Positions 45,282 through 55,222 of a stretch of DNA of 64,000 nt are shown here, one piece after another. The stretch's first letter is position 1. Each line of letters begins with the position of its first letter. Origin of the DNA: Peromyscus leucopus (lineage: Eukaryota; Chordata; Mammalia; Rodentia; Cricetidae); assembly GCF_004664715.2 (NCBI RefSeq), contig NC_051065.1:152298826-152362825 (forward strand). Direction: 5' to 3'. A program made the position numbers and the translations under genes. The notes under the pieces are model-generated. The model did no database searches, was not told the origin of the DNA, and saw only the letters and a program-made list of their open reading frames with translations.

Positions 45282-45624
45282 TGTAGGCAGATTTTTTTTC
45301 TGTTCCACCATCCAGCTCCCAAATAACCACAGGGAGACTTATTATGAACGCTCAGCCAATAGCTTAGGCTTGTTACTTACTAGCTCTTACAACTAATATT
45401 AAGCCATTTCTATCAATCTTCCTGTGCTACGTGGCTCGTGCTCTTACCTGTCCTCTATCACATCTTGCTCCCTCTGAATCTCTTGGTGACTCCTGTAACC
45501 CTGCCCTTCTTCTTCCCAGCATTCTCTCTGCTCCAAAAATCCTGCTTAGCTATTGGCTGTTCAGCTTCTTATTAAACCAACCCAAGTAACAAATCTTCAC
45601 AGTGTACAAAAAGATTCCACAACA
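45282..45624 (-). mobile_element. Solo LTR, 343 bp, with 6-bp target duplication GTTAAC
   Basis: Bounded TGTAGGCAGA...TTCCACAACA and flanked by GTTAAC at 45,276-45,281 and 45,625-45,630. TG/CA ends and a 6-bp duplication fit a class II endogenous retrovirus. On the minus strand it begins TGTTGTGGAATCTTTTTGTA. A CCAAT-type box (CAGCCAATAG) lies near 45,353. No internal region remains. Orientation is inferred from similarity to LTRs I remember. Confidence 0.85.
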
Positions 45625-45727
45625 GTTAACAGTTCGTATCTCTGGTTAAATAGACAAGTCACATATATGACACCAGATAAGTCCAACTATGGCCATTGAT
45701 ATTATCTTTAAAATGTCATAAGAAGCC

Positions 45728-45881
45728 GGGTGGTGATGGTGCACACCTTTAATCCCAGTACTCAGGAGGCAGAGGCAGGTGGATCTCTGTGAGTTCAAGG
45801 TCAGCCTGGTCTACAGAGCAAGTTCCAGGACAGGCTCCAAAGTTACATAGAGAGACCTTGTCTCAAAAAAAAAAAAAAAAA
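45728..45881 (+). repeat. B1 SINE, sense, with 13-bp target duplication
   Basis: GTCATAAGAAGCC at 45,715-45,727 and 45,882-45,894 flank the element; the B1 head GCCGGGTGG overlaps the last bases of the first copy. Older-type B1 with an A tail. Confidence 0.9.
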
Positions 45882-46134
45882 GTCATAAGAAGCCTAAAAA
45901 CTTTAAAGATTCTAAATTGTTTCAAAAATAACCACTTCAGTAGCTACGGGGATGGTCGCTTTATGTGTCTATGGTCTTTCAGAGTATGCCTTCTAAAATT
46001 TAAAGCTTAAAATGCTTCACCAGGCTGTTGTCATACAAACAACTGTTTACACTGACTGTTACATCTTTTTTAGATGTACATTGATAACTATATCATGATC
46101 AACTTTTTTAGTACAAATAATAAATGTTTCCAAG

Positions 46135-46140
<6 letters not shown>

Positions 46141-46168
<28 letters not shown>

Positions 46169-46314
46169 GTTTTTTGAGACAGGGTTTCTCTGTGTAGCTT
46201 TGCGCCTTTCCTGGAACTCACTTGGTAGCCCAGGCTGGCCTCGAACTCACAGAGATCCGCCTGGCTCTGCCTCCCGAGTGCTGGGATTAAAGGCGTGCGC
46301 CACCACCGCCCGGC
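46141..46314 (-). repeat. Young cricetid-type B1, antisense, with 15-bp target duplication
   Basis: GTTTCCAAGCATTTT at 46,126-46,140 and 46,315-46,329. The body is near-consensus with the GCTTTGCGCCTTTCCTGGAA segment and a long T run. Confidence 0.95.
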
Positions 46315-46329
46315 GTTTCCAAGCATTTT

Positions 46330-47400
46330 ACATTCCAAGCAGTGCATTGTAATAGATAAGTGGACTAAATATTGGTTACTGTGAAAGTCCTAATAGAATG
46401 ATATACATAGTGCAATTGACTAGATAGTGAACAAAAAAGAAATAAAAAGATATGACTGCTTTTAAGGGATTGGGGTTTTTAGTATAGATATAAGGGGGAG
46501 CATAGTCAGGAAGGATCCAGACTGAACAGGACTAGCAAATCATACTGGGCATGGGAGGAGACGGAGGAGAGAGAGGAAGAGAGAGGAACCAGGAGTTAGG
46601 AGGCTAGGAGCAAGCCAGGAGACTAAGAAACCAAGAGGCCGGCATAGCCAAAATGCCTGAGTTATATAGGGAAGAGAAACGAGGAAAGGGAAGCCCAGCG
46701 TAGGCTGGACAGTTGAGGGTAGGGGGTCTGGTATGTCAGCCAGGATGACCCTGCAACAGGTAGGGACTGAGGGAGGCTGGCTGCTAGAGTCCACTTCGTT
46801 AAATAGGCACTTTAGCCATTTGTCTTGAGTTTGAGACCTTACATCTCAGCTTTTTTGTTGATGATAAATAGTAACATAGTCTTTCCTATAACTACTTTCT
46901 GTTGAAATAGGGGCATTTGTTGGGGGAGGGGGCAGGAAGGTTGGAATGACCTGAGAGCTATGTTTTGCATGGACATGTTATTTGGTGGGAACCTAAGTCC
47001 ATATTCCCAGGCCACAGTCACTCATATTTGGTGCAATAACCTATTTTTTATTCTTCTTGAGATAGGGGCTGCGTTTTGAGTCCGGCATAGTTGTAGCAAA
47101 TAACTGGGACTGGAAGGAGTCCTGGGAATACAAGGCTGAGCACATAGAAAATGCTCAGCGGCTATGTTTCTTGAGAAAAAGCCCAGGAACAAGAAGCACG
47201 GTTTGTCTCAGCCCTCGGCCCGTCGGTCCTGGCACGAGAAGGCACTAGAGAGCTGAAGAATCGAAGCATTCTCAGTGATGGCATTTATGACAGTGAGCCG
47301 TAGCCTGTTGGACTGCGGTGGGGTTCTGACTTTTCAAGTTGTTACTGGGAGAGCCCTCTGGCTTTCCTCGGGTATTCAAGCAGGCGAGGCTACAGGGGCG
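46330..47400. other. Intergenic stretch upstream of the Bms1 CpG island
   Basis: Repeat-poor by eye. A purine-rich block at about 46,550-46,640 (GGAGGAGACGGAGGAGAGAG) could be part of an old LTR but has no boundaries that I can see. No gene. Confidence 0.4.
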
Positions 47401-48012
47401 CCCGGATCCCTGGCGTGGAGTCAGCGTGCGCAGCACTCCTCTGCCGGAGTCCTGCAGCTAGGTCGCTCTGGCTGAGGACCAGGAGTCTAGACTGTCTTGG
47501 ACAGGAGAGACGAAGGTTTCCAGGAGCGACTTGGAGGAGCATGGAGCCAGAGCGAAAGCGGCAGACACGCCTGCGCATACGCTCAGCCAATCAAGCGCTC
47601 ACTTCCGGCTTTCCCCTGGAAAGCCGTCCGTCCGCGGGTCTCTCTTTCTCTCCCGTTTCTGGTTTCCCTCCGGCGGGTGCGTGCGAAGGACAACTTCCGC
47701 TTCCGGCGTCGTGCTTGCGGGCCGGAGCAGTTGCGGCTGTGAGGTTGGGTGATTCTGCGAGCCCGTGGGTGCAAGTGCGGGCGGTCAGTCTGGTTCCCAG
47801 TGAGGTCGGTGCTCAAGCCTCCGACAGGCTGCTCCCAAGCCGCGCGTCTGGGCTGCAAGGCAAGTTTCCCAACTGCCGGAGAGGTGCTCCGGGGAGTGCG
47901 AGGGTGCCCGACCCTGAGGAGTTGGGGCGGGGAGGGGATCTTCCAGCAGGTGACCTAGGTCTTACCCAGCTCCGTTGGGTGTGTTTTTCCGAGCAAAAAG
48001 AGGAGATCACAG
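47400..48012 (+). promoter_or_regulatory. Bms1: CpG-island promoter and non-coding exon 1 region of Bms1
   Basis: Dense CpG block 0.6-1.2 kb upstream of the Bms1 start codon. It contains an NRF1-like CTGCGCATACGC (47,571), a CCAAT box (47,587-47,591), ETS-type ACTTCCGG (47,601-47,608) and a second paired ETS site CTTCCGCTTCCGG around 47,694-47,706. There is no TATA box. A pyrimidine run near 47,640-47,672 would suit an initiator. Candidate donors for exon 1 are GCGGCT|GTGAGG (47,738/47,739) and ATCACAG|GTAGGG (48,012/48,013). The motif set is typical of housekeeping and ribosome-biogenesis genes. The long open frame at 47,415-48,104 is a CpG-island artefact. Confidence 0.82.
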
Positions 48013-48579
48013 GTAGGGGAAAATGCGCTTCCTCCAGTTGCTGCGAGACGGTCTGGCCAGCACTGTTGTGGTGTTTTAAACTTTTATGTTTTCGTTTAAA
48101 TTAGAAAGCCACTTCATTAGTTCAGTGAGTGGCTAGGCCTGAGTTGTCCGGTATAGTAGGCACTTGCCACATATGGCCGTTTCAGTTTAAAAGTTAAGAT
48201 TGTTTTTCGGTTTCCCAAGGTACGTTTGAAATTCTCTGTAACCACGTGTAGTTAATGGCCACTGTATTGAGAGCCGCAGATAGAGTATGTTTCTGTCATC
48301 ACAAAAATGAACACTGCCGATGGTTTTAAGATATGTAAAACATAATAAAAGGATAATATTGGTACCGGTAACTCTTCTACTTTATGGCATAAGAAAGAAA
48401 TGAATTTGGAGATAGATAAGCAGTTTCTACCTCTATTCGGATTACAAATATATCATTACTTCATAAACAAATGGAATTTACTGTCCCTGCCCATGTTGCC
48501 CTGATTATAATATATTCCCACCCCATGCCACTCTGTTCCATATAGGTTAAGACTTATTTATAGTTGATAAACAGCCACC

Positions 48580-48755
48580 ATGGAGGCCAAGGATCACAAG
48601 AAACACAGAAAGAAGCACAGTGGGCCTAAAGCTGAGAAGAAAAAGAAACGGTACCTGCAGGATCTCCAGCTCGGAGATGAAGAGGATGCCCGGAAGAGAA
48701 ACCCTAAAGCTTTTGCAGTCCAGTCTGCTGTGCGGATGGCTCGGTCCTTTCACAG
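48580..48755 (+). CDS. Bms1: Bms1 exon 2: start codon and basic N terminus (residues 1-59)
   Basis: ATG at 48,580 in a perfect Kozak context, GCCACCATGG; a likely acceptor ends at 48,563 (TTATTTATAG). It encodes M-E-A-K-D-H-K-K-H-R-K-K, a lysine-rich nucleolar targeting region, then L-Q-L-G-D-E-E-D-A-R-K-R-N-P-K-A-F. The donor CACAG|GTGTGT at 48,755/48,756 splits an arginine codon. Bms1 is the nucleolar GTPase of the small-subunit processome that acts with Rcl1 in early 18S rRNA processing. Confidence 0.96.
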
Positions 48756-49127
48756 GTGTGTTTAGCTGGAGTTGGTGGTTCTTCCATTTCATTAAGTAGT
48801 AGGAGCCTCTCTCAGATGGTATTTGCCTTTGTGATCTAAGTAAGATCTGAAGGACATAGGCAATGCCATATTGCTTTCCCTCACATTTTAGAACTCCAAC
48901 CAAAGGAGCATTTTGCCTCCAACATCTGTCCTTTGCCTTTTTTTTTTCCCCAAGAGAAAAGAATTTATATTAGTTCACAGAAAAATGTTGTAAACTTTAA
49001 CTATCTCCATGGTAACGTGTGCCCCCCCCCATCCTTCATTTAATGCAAGATACTAAAATAATTGTATTTAGGGAGACATTCTATATATCCAGCAGTTTCT
49101 TTTAAATATTACTGAATTAAGTTCTTT

Positions 49128-49313
49128 AAAAAAAATTTTTTTTTATTTACTTTGTGTATGAGTGCTTTGTCTGCACGTATACCTTTATGCCAGAAGAGAA
49201 TATCAGATCCCCCTAGAGATGGTTGTAAGCCACCATGTGGGTGCTGGGAATTGAACTCAGGACCTCTAGAAGAGCAGTCAGTGCTCTTAACCACTGAGCC
49301 ATCTCTCCAGCCC
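49128..49313 (-). repeat. B2 SINE, antisense, with 16-bp target duplication
   Basis: CTGAATTAAGTTCTTT at 49,112-49,127 and 49,314-49,329. Right end GCCATCTCTCCAGCCC is the complement of the B2 head. Confidence 0.94.
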
Positions 49314-49329
49314 CTGAATTAAGTTCTTT

Positions 49330-49489
49330 TGTTTGTTTGTTTTTGCTTTTTGAAGACAGGGTTTCTCTATGTAGTCTGCTTTCTTGGAATTCACTCTATA
49401 GACCAGGCTGGCCTCAAACTCACAGAGATTCCCCTCCTCTGCCTCCTGAGTGCTGGGGTTAAAGGTCTGTGCGACCGCTGCCCAGCCCT
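49330..49489 (-). repeat. B1 SINE, antisense, at the same target as the adjacent B2
   Basis: AATTAAGTTCTTT at 49,317-49,329 and AATTAAATTCTTT at 49,490-49,502, one mismatch. Older-type B1 with several changes. It lies head to tail with the B2. Confidence 0.88.
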
Positions 49490-49900
49490 AATTAAATTCT
49501 TTCAACTGCATTAAGAGGTTAGGAGTTATTCTCATCCCAATTCTGTGGATAAGAAAACAGGTCCAGGGCACAAACTAAATAGCCAGTTGATTGATAGAAC
49601 ATTTTCTTTATCTCCTATACCTCTACTTGTGTTATATACTGTCTCCATCTTTGCCTATTATTCTCTTGAACATTAAAGTCAAATCAGTCTGATTTACTAT
49701 GTGTTTGATTATTATTAGCTTTATTTTTTTAGTCATCTGTTTTATCTTTAGTGAAGAATAGATTTTGGATGGGGGAGGGGGCCGTTAGAAATTAGCCAGT
49801 TAAAGTTAATTGTATTATCTTTTCTCTATAAAATCTAACTTTAACATGTTAAGGTCTTTTGTGTTTTGGAAGTAAACTTTTTTTTCTTCAAAACCATTAG

Positions 49901-50091
49901 GACTCAGGATTTAAAGACAAAGAAGCATCACATCCCAGTGGTTGACCGAACTCCACTAGAACCTCCACCAATAGTGGTCGTGGTGATGGGGCCTCCAAAA
50001 GTTGGGAAGAGCACTTTGATACGGTGCCTCATTCGGAATTTTACCAGACAGAAGTTGACTGAGATCAGAGGCCCTGTGACAATTGTGTCAG
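49901..50091 (+). CDS. Bms1: Bms1 exon 3: GTPase P-loop (residues 59-123)
   Basis: Acceptor ACCATTAG at 49,900, donor GTCAG|GTAGGG at 50,091/50,092, 191 nt. It encodes the P-V-V-D-R-T-P stretch and the Walker A motif G-P-P-K-V-G-K-S-T at residues 89-97 (49,989-50,015), which binds the nucleotide phosphates, then a segment ending G-P-V-T-I-V-S. Both junctions are in phase with exons 2 and 4. Very close to human BMS1 as I remember it. Confidence 0.97.
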
Positions 50092-50424
50092 GTAGGGAGT
50101 GCTGCCTTGGAGCTGGTGTGGCAAGTATTGTGCCTGAGGGCTAACAAACCTGAGTTTTGTTTGCTCAAACAGAAAATATAATACCAATGCTGTTACATCG
50201 TATAACCACATATTTGCTTTTACTGAGTTGCCTGTAACTTCAAAGGTCACTTCTTAGGCATAACAATGTTGATGTATAGCACCTTAGTTTGACTGGTTGA
50301 CTTTGTCAAGTGTGCTTCTTGGAAAGACTTAGCACTGGGCCTGTCATTGTGAGCATGTGCATTTCATAATAAGTTAGCTCCCATGTACTACAGACATCTG
50401 CTTCTCAAAGCTTTTTATATGCTT

Positions 50425-50570
50425 TTTTGTTGTTGTTGTTGTTCCTGTTTTTGAAGCAGGGTCTCTCTGTGTAGCTCTGGCACCCCTGGAACTTGCTATG
50501 TAGACCAGGCTGACCTTGAACTCACAGAGATGCACCTGTCTCTGGCTCCCAGGCGCAGGGTTTCGGATTT
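50425..50570 (-). repeat. B1 SINE, antisense, (TTG)n tail side
   Basis: (TTG)n, then TTTTTGAAGCAGGGTCTCTC and GACCTTGAACTCACAGAGAT. Its head side decays after GCTCCCAGGCGC. Confidence 0.8.
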
Positions 50571-51141
50571 CTGTTATTAAATGAGGGAAAATGAAGTCCG
50601 TTCCCCAAATGGTAATGGTAGAAACAGAAGTGCCTTGTTATAGTAGCCGTGGAGTAGACATTTCTTTGTCTTTGGAATATCCTTAATCATTATATTTTAA
50701 CTGGGAAAGTTACTGTTCCATGAACATTTTGGCGTATTAGTTTGGGGATATTTTTATTTATAGTAGTAGAACAGGAACATATGACTATCCCACGAACATC
50801 CTGTTACATTATGTTTGATGATGTTTTTAGCCATATTGAGAGTATAGAAAAGTTTGATGGAGATAAAGGGTGGCCTGTGGCTCAGTAGGATCATGGTCCT
50901 TAGAAACCCTGTCTAGGATTGTACCTTTTTTAATATCTTTATTTATCTGGGTGCAGTTGTTGTATTTTAAAATTAAGGCGAGACCAATGCAAAGAAACCA
51001 GGATGGAATTGATACAACTATCACATTCCTATAGAGGTGTATGGTGTTTTAATGGGTGCAGTTAGAAACATAATTATTATAGAGTTGATGACAGAGTGTT
51101 TTCAAGATTTTGAAAGGTAAACTTTCATCTCGTCCTTACAG
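50571..51141. other. Bms1: Bms1 intron 3, unique part
   Basis: No exon or young repeat seen. Ends with the acceptor CGTCCTTACAG. Confidence 0.6.
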
Positions 51142-51221
51142 GTAAAAAGCGCAGACTTACCATTATTGAATGTGGGTGTGACATCAATGTGATGATCGAT
51201 CTGGCAAAAGTGGCAGATCTG
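51142..51221 (+). CDS. Bms1: Bms1 exon 4 (residues 123-149)
   Basis: Acceptor ends 51,141, donor GATCTG|GTAAGT at 51,221/51,222, 80 nt. It encodes K-K-R-R-L-T-I-I-E-C-G-C-D-I-N-V, then M-I-D-L-A-K-V-A-D-L. This is the GTPase-fold strand that, in this family, replaces the usual DxxG switch with an E-C-G sequence. It leaves the frame at phase 0. Confidence 0.96.
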
Positions 51222-51679
51222 GTAAGTCAGTAAGGTGGCCTGGGATCACGACAGAGAGTGACAGTGTGATGGGCTCTGTATCATTGCAGGGGAACACTGT
51301 GGTTATTAAGGAAAGGTAGAGTAGAAGTGGTTGAAATTATGATATTGTTAATATCATAAAAATGGAATGTGCATGATGAATGCATTCTAAAACCAAATGA
51401 AACCATAGGGGCGAGAAAATAATGGGCAAGTTTAATATATGAATATACACAGGCACACACGGCAAGGTTATATCAATACACGCATGTATAGACACATACA
51501 CATACACACACTTGCTTGCACAATGCCTGCCATTTCTTGAACTCTCCCTAGGCACTATACTAATAGCTTTCTGTAAATTTAGCTCACATTACCACCAATG
51601 TGCTCATTTAGATATTATGTATACTTTACATCTGATGAAATCAAGGCTCCCATCAGCTAAGTAATTTATCTTGGAATGA

Positions 51680-51775
51680 ACTCCCTTCCTTCCTTCCTTC
51701 CTTCCTTCCTTCCTTCCTTCCTTCCTTCCTTCCTTTCCTTCCTTTCCTTCCTTCCTTTTCTTTCTCTCTCTTTCT
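51680..51775. repeat. (TTCC)n tetranucleotide repeat
   Basis: About 15 TTCC units then mixed TTTC and TCTC, next to an antisense B1. Confidence 0.94.
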
Positions 51776-51784
51776 TTCATTCGT

Positions 51785-51938
51785 TCGGTTTTTTTTTTCC
51801 CCCGAGACAAGATTTCTCTGTGTAGTCCTGGCTGTCCTGAAACTTGCTCTGTAGACCAAGTTGGCCTTAGACTCAGAGATCCACCTGCCTCTGCCTCCTG
51901 AGTGCTGGAGTTAAAGGTGTGCTCCACCATGCTTGGCT
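51785..51938 (-). repeat. B1 SINE, antisense
   Basis: CGAGACAAGATTTCTCTGTG through GGAGTTAAAGGTGTGCTCCA. Adjoins the TTCC tract, as the B1 at 44.19 kb adjoins its own tetranucleotide tract. Confidence 0.87.
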
Positions 51939-52009
51939 AATGTCTTTATTTATTTAGTGATTTGTTTGACCCACTATGTTTAATTATGGCTGCTTTTTTG
52001 AGTTTGGTT

Positions 52010-52345
52010 ATTTATTAGAACACTGGCAATTTATCACCAGTGCCCCTCCCAGAATTCATTAACTACATGGAGTCTCGGGATCATGCATGAGGGAATGGTG
52101 ATGGGCTCAGTCTTGTCCAGGTAATCACAGATACGGGAGTTCTTGAGTGCACTCTTCCCCATCTTCTGGCTTTAACAGTTGTTTTCACCCTGTGTTCTGC
52201 AGTACTGCTGAGCCACGGAGAGAGTGATAACAGTGGGACCAATGTCCTGTTTAGGGCCAAGCACTCTACAGTTATTCTTAGCACTTTGACCAGCAGTGAA
52301 TCTGTTAACTGCACCATCGCAAAAAGAATCTCTGGAAAAGTCCTA
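52010..52345 (-). pseudogene. Possible processed pseudogene, gene not identified
   Basis: On the minus strand an open stretch from 52,317 gives M-V-Q-L-T-D-S-L-L-V-K-V and V-K-T-T-V-K-A-R-R-W-G, followed by a frameshifted continuation with L-D-K-T-E-P-I-T-I-P. An AATAAA hexamer lies close to the 3' end near 52,017. The change of frame and the terminal hexamer suggest a decayed retrocopy. I do not recognise the parent, and no target duplication is evident. It may equally be an unlisted repeat. Confidence 0.3.
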
Positions 52346-52372
52346 GAGTTGGACTAATCCAATTTGTGTTGT

Positions 52373-52520
52373 TTTTTGCTTCTGATACAGATCTTACTAT
52401 GAGCCCTGTGTGCTGGCCTAGAACTCACAGTGTAAACCAGTCTAGCCTCAGACTCAGAGATCTGCCTGTCTCTGTCTCCCAGGTGCTGGGATTAAAGGTG
52501 TGCATCACCAAACCTGGCTA
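52373..52520 (-). repeat. B1-like SINE, antisense, old
   Basis: GGCCTAGAACTCACAGTGTA and CCCAGGTGCTGGGATTAAAG in reverse B1 order, with many substitutions. Confidence 0.75.
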
Positions 52521-52833
52521 AACATAACCATCTAGAAGGCAGTCTGACACTGTCCTTTTAATAAAATGCCAGTAGTGGACTCCTTTAGAGCCTGTGACCT
52601 CCCCAGTCATGGGCTCTTGACCAGTTTACAATGCTAGACACAAGTTCTGTGGAACAGGCCTCAAATTCAATCAAAAGGCAGTTGGTTACCACCATAGTGG
52701 TCATTTGAGTGGTGAACATAACTAGATTGGCAGGTCGTCTTTGATGCAGCTCATGGGGTTCACAGCTGGGAAAGATGCTTGATGAGCCCACCCCCCAACA
52801 GTTTGTATATTCCATAAAATTCTATTCTTAATG

Positions 52834-53157
52834 GTTATGGTAGGGTGAAGCAGTCAGGGTTTATCAATGGAAAATCTATATAGTACTAAGCACAGAGAGG
52901 AAGCAAGATGTAAAGGTGCTGGTAAACCACGAGCCATGTGACAAGATATAGATTTATAAAAATGGGTTAATTTAAGATGTAAGATCTAGCTAACAAAAGC
53001 CTGCCACGGCCATACAATTTATAAATAATATAAGTCTCTATATGTTTACTTGGGTCTGAGCGGCTACAGGAGCCAGATGGACTGAAAAAAACTCCAGCCA
53101 CAGTTATGGTAGGGTGAAGCAGTCAGGGTTTATCAATGGAAAATCTATATAGTACTA
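52834..53157. repeat. Perfect 55-bp direct repeat around an LTR-like segment
   Basis: The block at 52,834-52,888 (beginning GTTATGGTAGGG, ending TATAGTACTA) is repeated without change at 53,103-53,157. The 214 bp between contain GAGCCATGTGACAAGATATA, CTAGCTAACAAAAGCCTGCC and TGGGTCTGAGCGGCTACAGG, which I recall from rodent LTRs. It lies in Bms1 intron 4. Confidence 0.9.
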
Positions 53158-53371
53158 TGTACAAGAAAAAGATGAAGCCCAAATTGAATTTGGGAACTGG
53201 TGGTGATTATTACTTTTTTTTTTAAGTTGTCTCTTAACCTAGCATGACAGGATAACAGATACCTGGAGTGTATGTGTGTGTATTTAATTTAACTAGATGT
53301 CAAAGAGCTACAGATTTTTGTTCTTTGGACCAGAAAGACTCCAAAAATATAAAAGTTACCAGTCTGTCCTG

Positions 53372-53603
53372 ATTAAAATTTTTTTACGATTTATTTATTT
53401 TATTATATGTATATGAATGGTTTGCTTGCATGTGAGTCTGTGTGTCATGTGCATGCCTGGTGCCTACAGTGGTCAGAAGGCGATGTCTGATCCCCTGGAA
53501 CTTGAGTGATAGATAGTCGTGAACTGCCATGTGGGTCCTGGGAATTGAACCTGGGTCCTCTGCAAGAACAAGTGCTCTGTTGAACCATCTCCCTCTAGTT
53601 CCA
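53372..53603 (-). repeat. B2/B3-type SINE, antisense, diverged
   Basis: CATGTGGGTCCTGGGAATTG and TTGAACCATCTCCCTCTAG are the complement of a B2/B3 head. The left end is an A/T-rich tail. Confidence 0.75.
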
Positions 53604-53904
53604 TCCAACTATATTGATATTAAAGAAACATATTTTTTAACTTGGGGTTTATTAATAATGTTACTCTTAGTACAACTAGTATAAACTTGGTAAGCCTTAT
53701 GTTTTTAAAATTACTGAAATACTAATGATTCTGTAGTTTTGAGAGCATGAATATTAATGGAGATACCTTTTGTGTCATTCTTTTGAATATTTAAGCAAAC
53801 ATGTGAGTGGCTTGATTTGACCCATGGACTGTAACTTGCTGACTCTTGATCTGAGTGGAGGATTGTTGTGGCTTCTGTGAGAAATTGTGTTTTTTTTTTT
53901 TTAG

Positions 53905-54093
53905 GTGCTAATGCTTATAGATGCCAGCTTTGGGTTTGAAATGGAGACATTTGAGTTTCTAAACATCTGTCAAGTACACGGCTTCCCTAAAATCATGGGC
54001 GTTCTCACCCATCTCGACTCCTTCAAGCATAACAAGCAACTCAAGAAGACCAAGAAGCGATTGAAGCATAGGTTCTGGACAGAAGTCTACCCG
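53905..54093 (+). CDS. Bms1: Bms1 exon 5 (residues 150-212)
   Basis: Acceptor: long T run then TTAG at 53,904; donor CTACCCG|GTAGGA at 54,093/54,094; 189 nt, phase 0 at both ends. It encodes V-L-M-L-I-D-A-S-F-G-F-E-M and the G4-like T-H-L-D at residues 184-187 (54,007-54,018), which takes the place of NKxD for guanine recognition in this family. The basic segment K-K-T-K-K-R-L-K-H-R follows. Confidence 0.97.
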
Positions 54094-54673
54094 GTAGGAA
54101 GAAAAGCTATTATCGAGTCCTGTCACTTGTGACCCTTTCAAGCAGCCAGAATGAAGAGCTCTTCATAAATCTCTGGGGTTTTCCTGTGTATTTCTAGTCC
54201 TTGGCCTGGTTGCCCACGTGGTCTTTATCCGTGTCTCTTGATGTATCACACTTGCTTCTGTACACATCTGTCAGAGTGCATCCTCTACTGGTCTGGTTTG
54301 ATGCAGTGCTTCCAAAGTTTCTGCTAGTTCAGGAGCAGGACCTGCCAGTACGAGTACCTCCTCGTACTGCTGTGGCCCATTGGTCACAAAGTCCTTTCTC
54401 TGCTTAGGAACCTCAGTGCCTTCTCCACAGATGCTGGTGTGTAACTGAGAGGAGCTTGCTTTGGTGAGTCCTTCACATGACAAGCCCTGAAGAAAGCAGC
54501 TAGCTTTGAAAACACCAAGACATTGGCTCCTAATGACCCTGCTTTTTTTTTTTTTTTTTACTTAGTGGCTGGAGAGACAGCTGTGGGTGCTGGGAAGACC
54601 CTGCTTCTTATGGTGTTGACTTTCGCATGTAATTGACTTTCATTTTTACTTCTTTTTTCTTTTTAATGTTTAG

Positions 54674-54816
54674 GGTGCCAAACTGTTCTACCTTTCTGGA
54701 ATGGTACATGGAGAATATCAGAACCAAGAGATTCACAACCTGGGCCGATTTATCACAGTTATGAAGTTTAGGCCTCTCACATGGCAAACTTCTCATCCTT
54801 ACATCCTGGCAGACAG
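54674..54816 (+). CDS. Bms1: Bms1 exon 6 (residues 213-260)
   Basis: Acceptor AATGTTTAG at 54,673, donor GACAG|GTAAAA at 54,816/54,817, 143 nt. It encodes G-A-K-L-F-Y-L-S-G-M-V-H-G-E-Y, which closes the G domain, then F-R-P-L-T-W-Q-T-S-H-P-Y, the entry to the AARP2CN domain of Bms1/Tsr1 proteins. It ends within an arginine codon finished by exon 7. Confidence 0.96.
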
Positions 54817-55016
54817 GTAAAATATACGTGTGAGTTTCTTTTCTTCCAGGTCTGTATATTTCATTTTAACTTTTTAAGGCTCGAGAAGGATCAGTGATAG
54901 TGCCTATTATGTGCAGTCACTGGAAGATACCGTGCTTTCTAGGGCGAATAATTATAAACATTGCCAGTGAAGTGCATTAGAGGGCTTTTGCAAAGCCTCT
55001 GGCTAATTCCTAGCAT

Positions 55017-55196
55017 TTTTTTTCTTTTTTGTTTGTGTTTTTTTTTTTTGTTTTGTTTTTCGAGACAGGGTTTCTCTGTGTAGCTCTGGCTGTCCTAGAA
55101 CTCACTCTGTAGACCAGGCTGGACTTGAACTCAGAGATCCACCTACATCTGCCTTGGAGTGCTGGGATTAAAGATGTGCACCACCACTGCCTGCCT
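55017..55196 (-). repeat. B1 SINE, antisense (left arm of an inverted pair)
   Basis: TTTTTCGAGACAGGGTTTCT through GGATTAAAGATGTGCACCAC, followed by a short (TC)n. Confidence 0.9.
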
Positions 55197-55222
55197 GTCT
55201 GTCTCTCTCTCTCTTTAAACAA

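Larger units (their letters stand above)
48756..49900. other. Bms1: Bms1 intron 2 (SINEs annotated separately)
   Basis: Contains a C run near 49,023, the stacked B2/B1 pair at 49.13-49.49 kb and otherwise unique sequence. Ends in CAAAACCATTAG. Confidence 0.8.

Noticed and set aside
47415..48104. 229-residue open frame in the Bms1 CpG island
   Set aside because: CpG islands are poor in stop codons. The composition is Arg/Gly/Pro-rich without domains, and the known gene starts downstream at 48,580.
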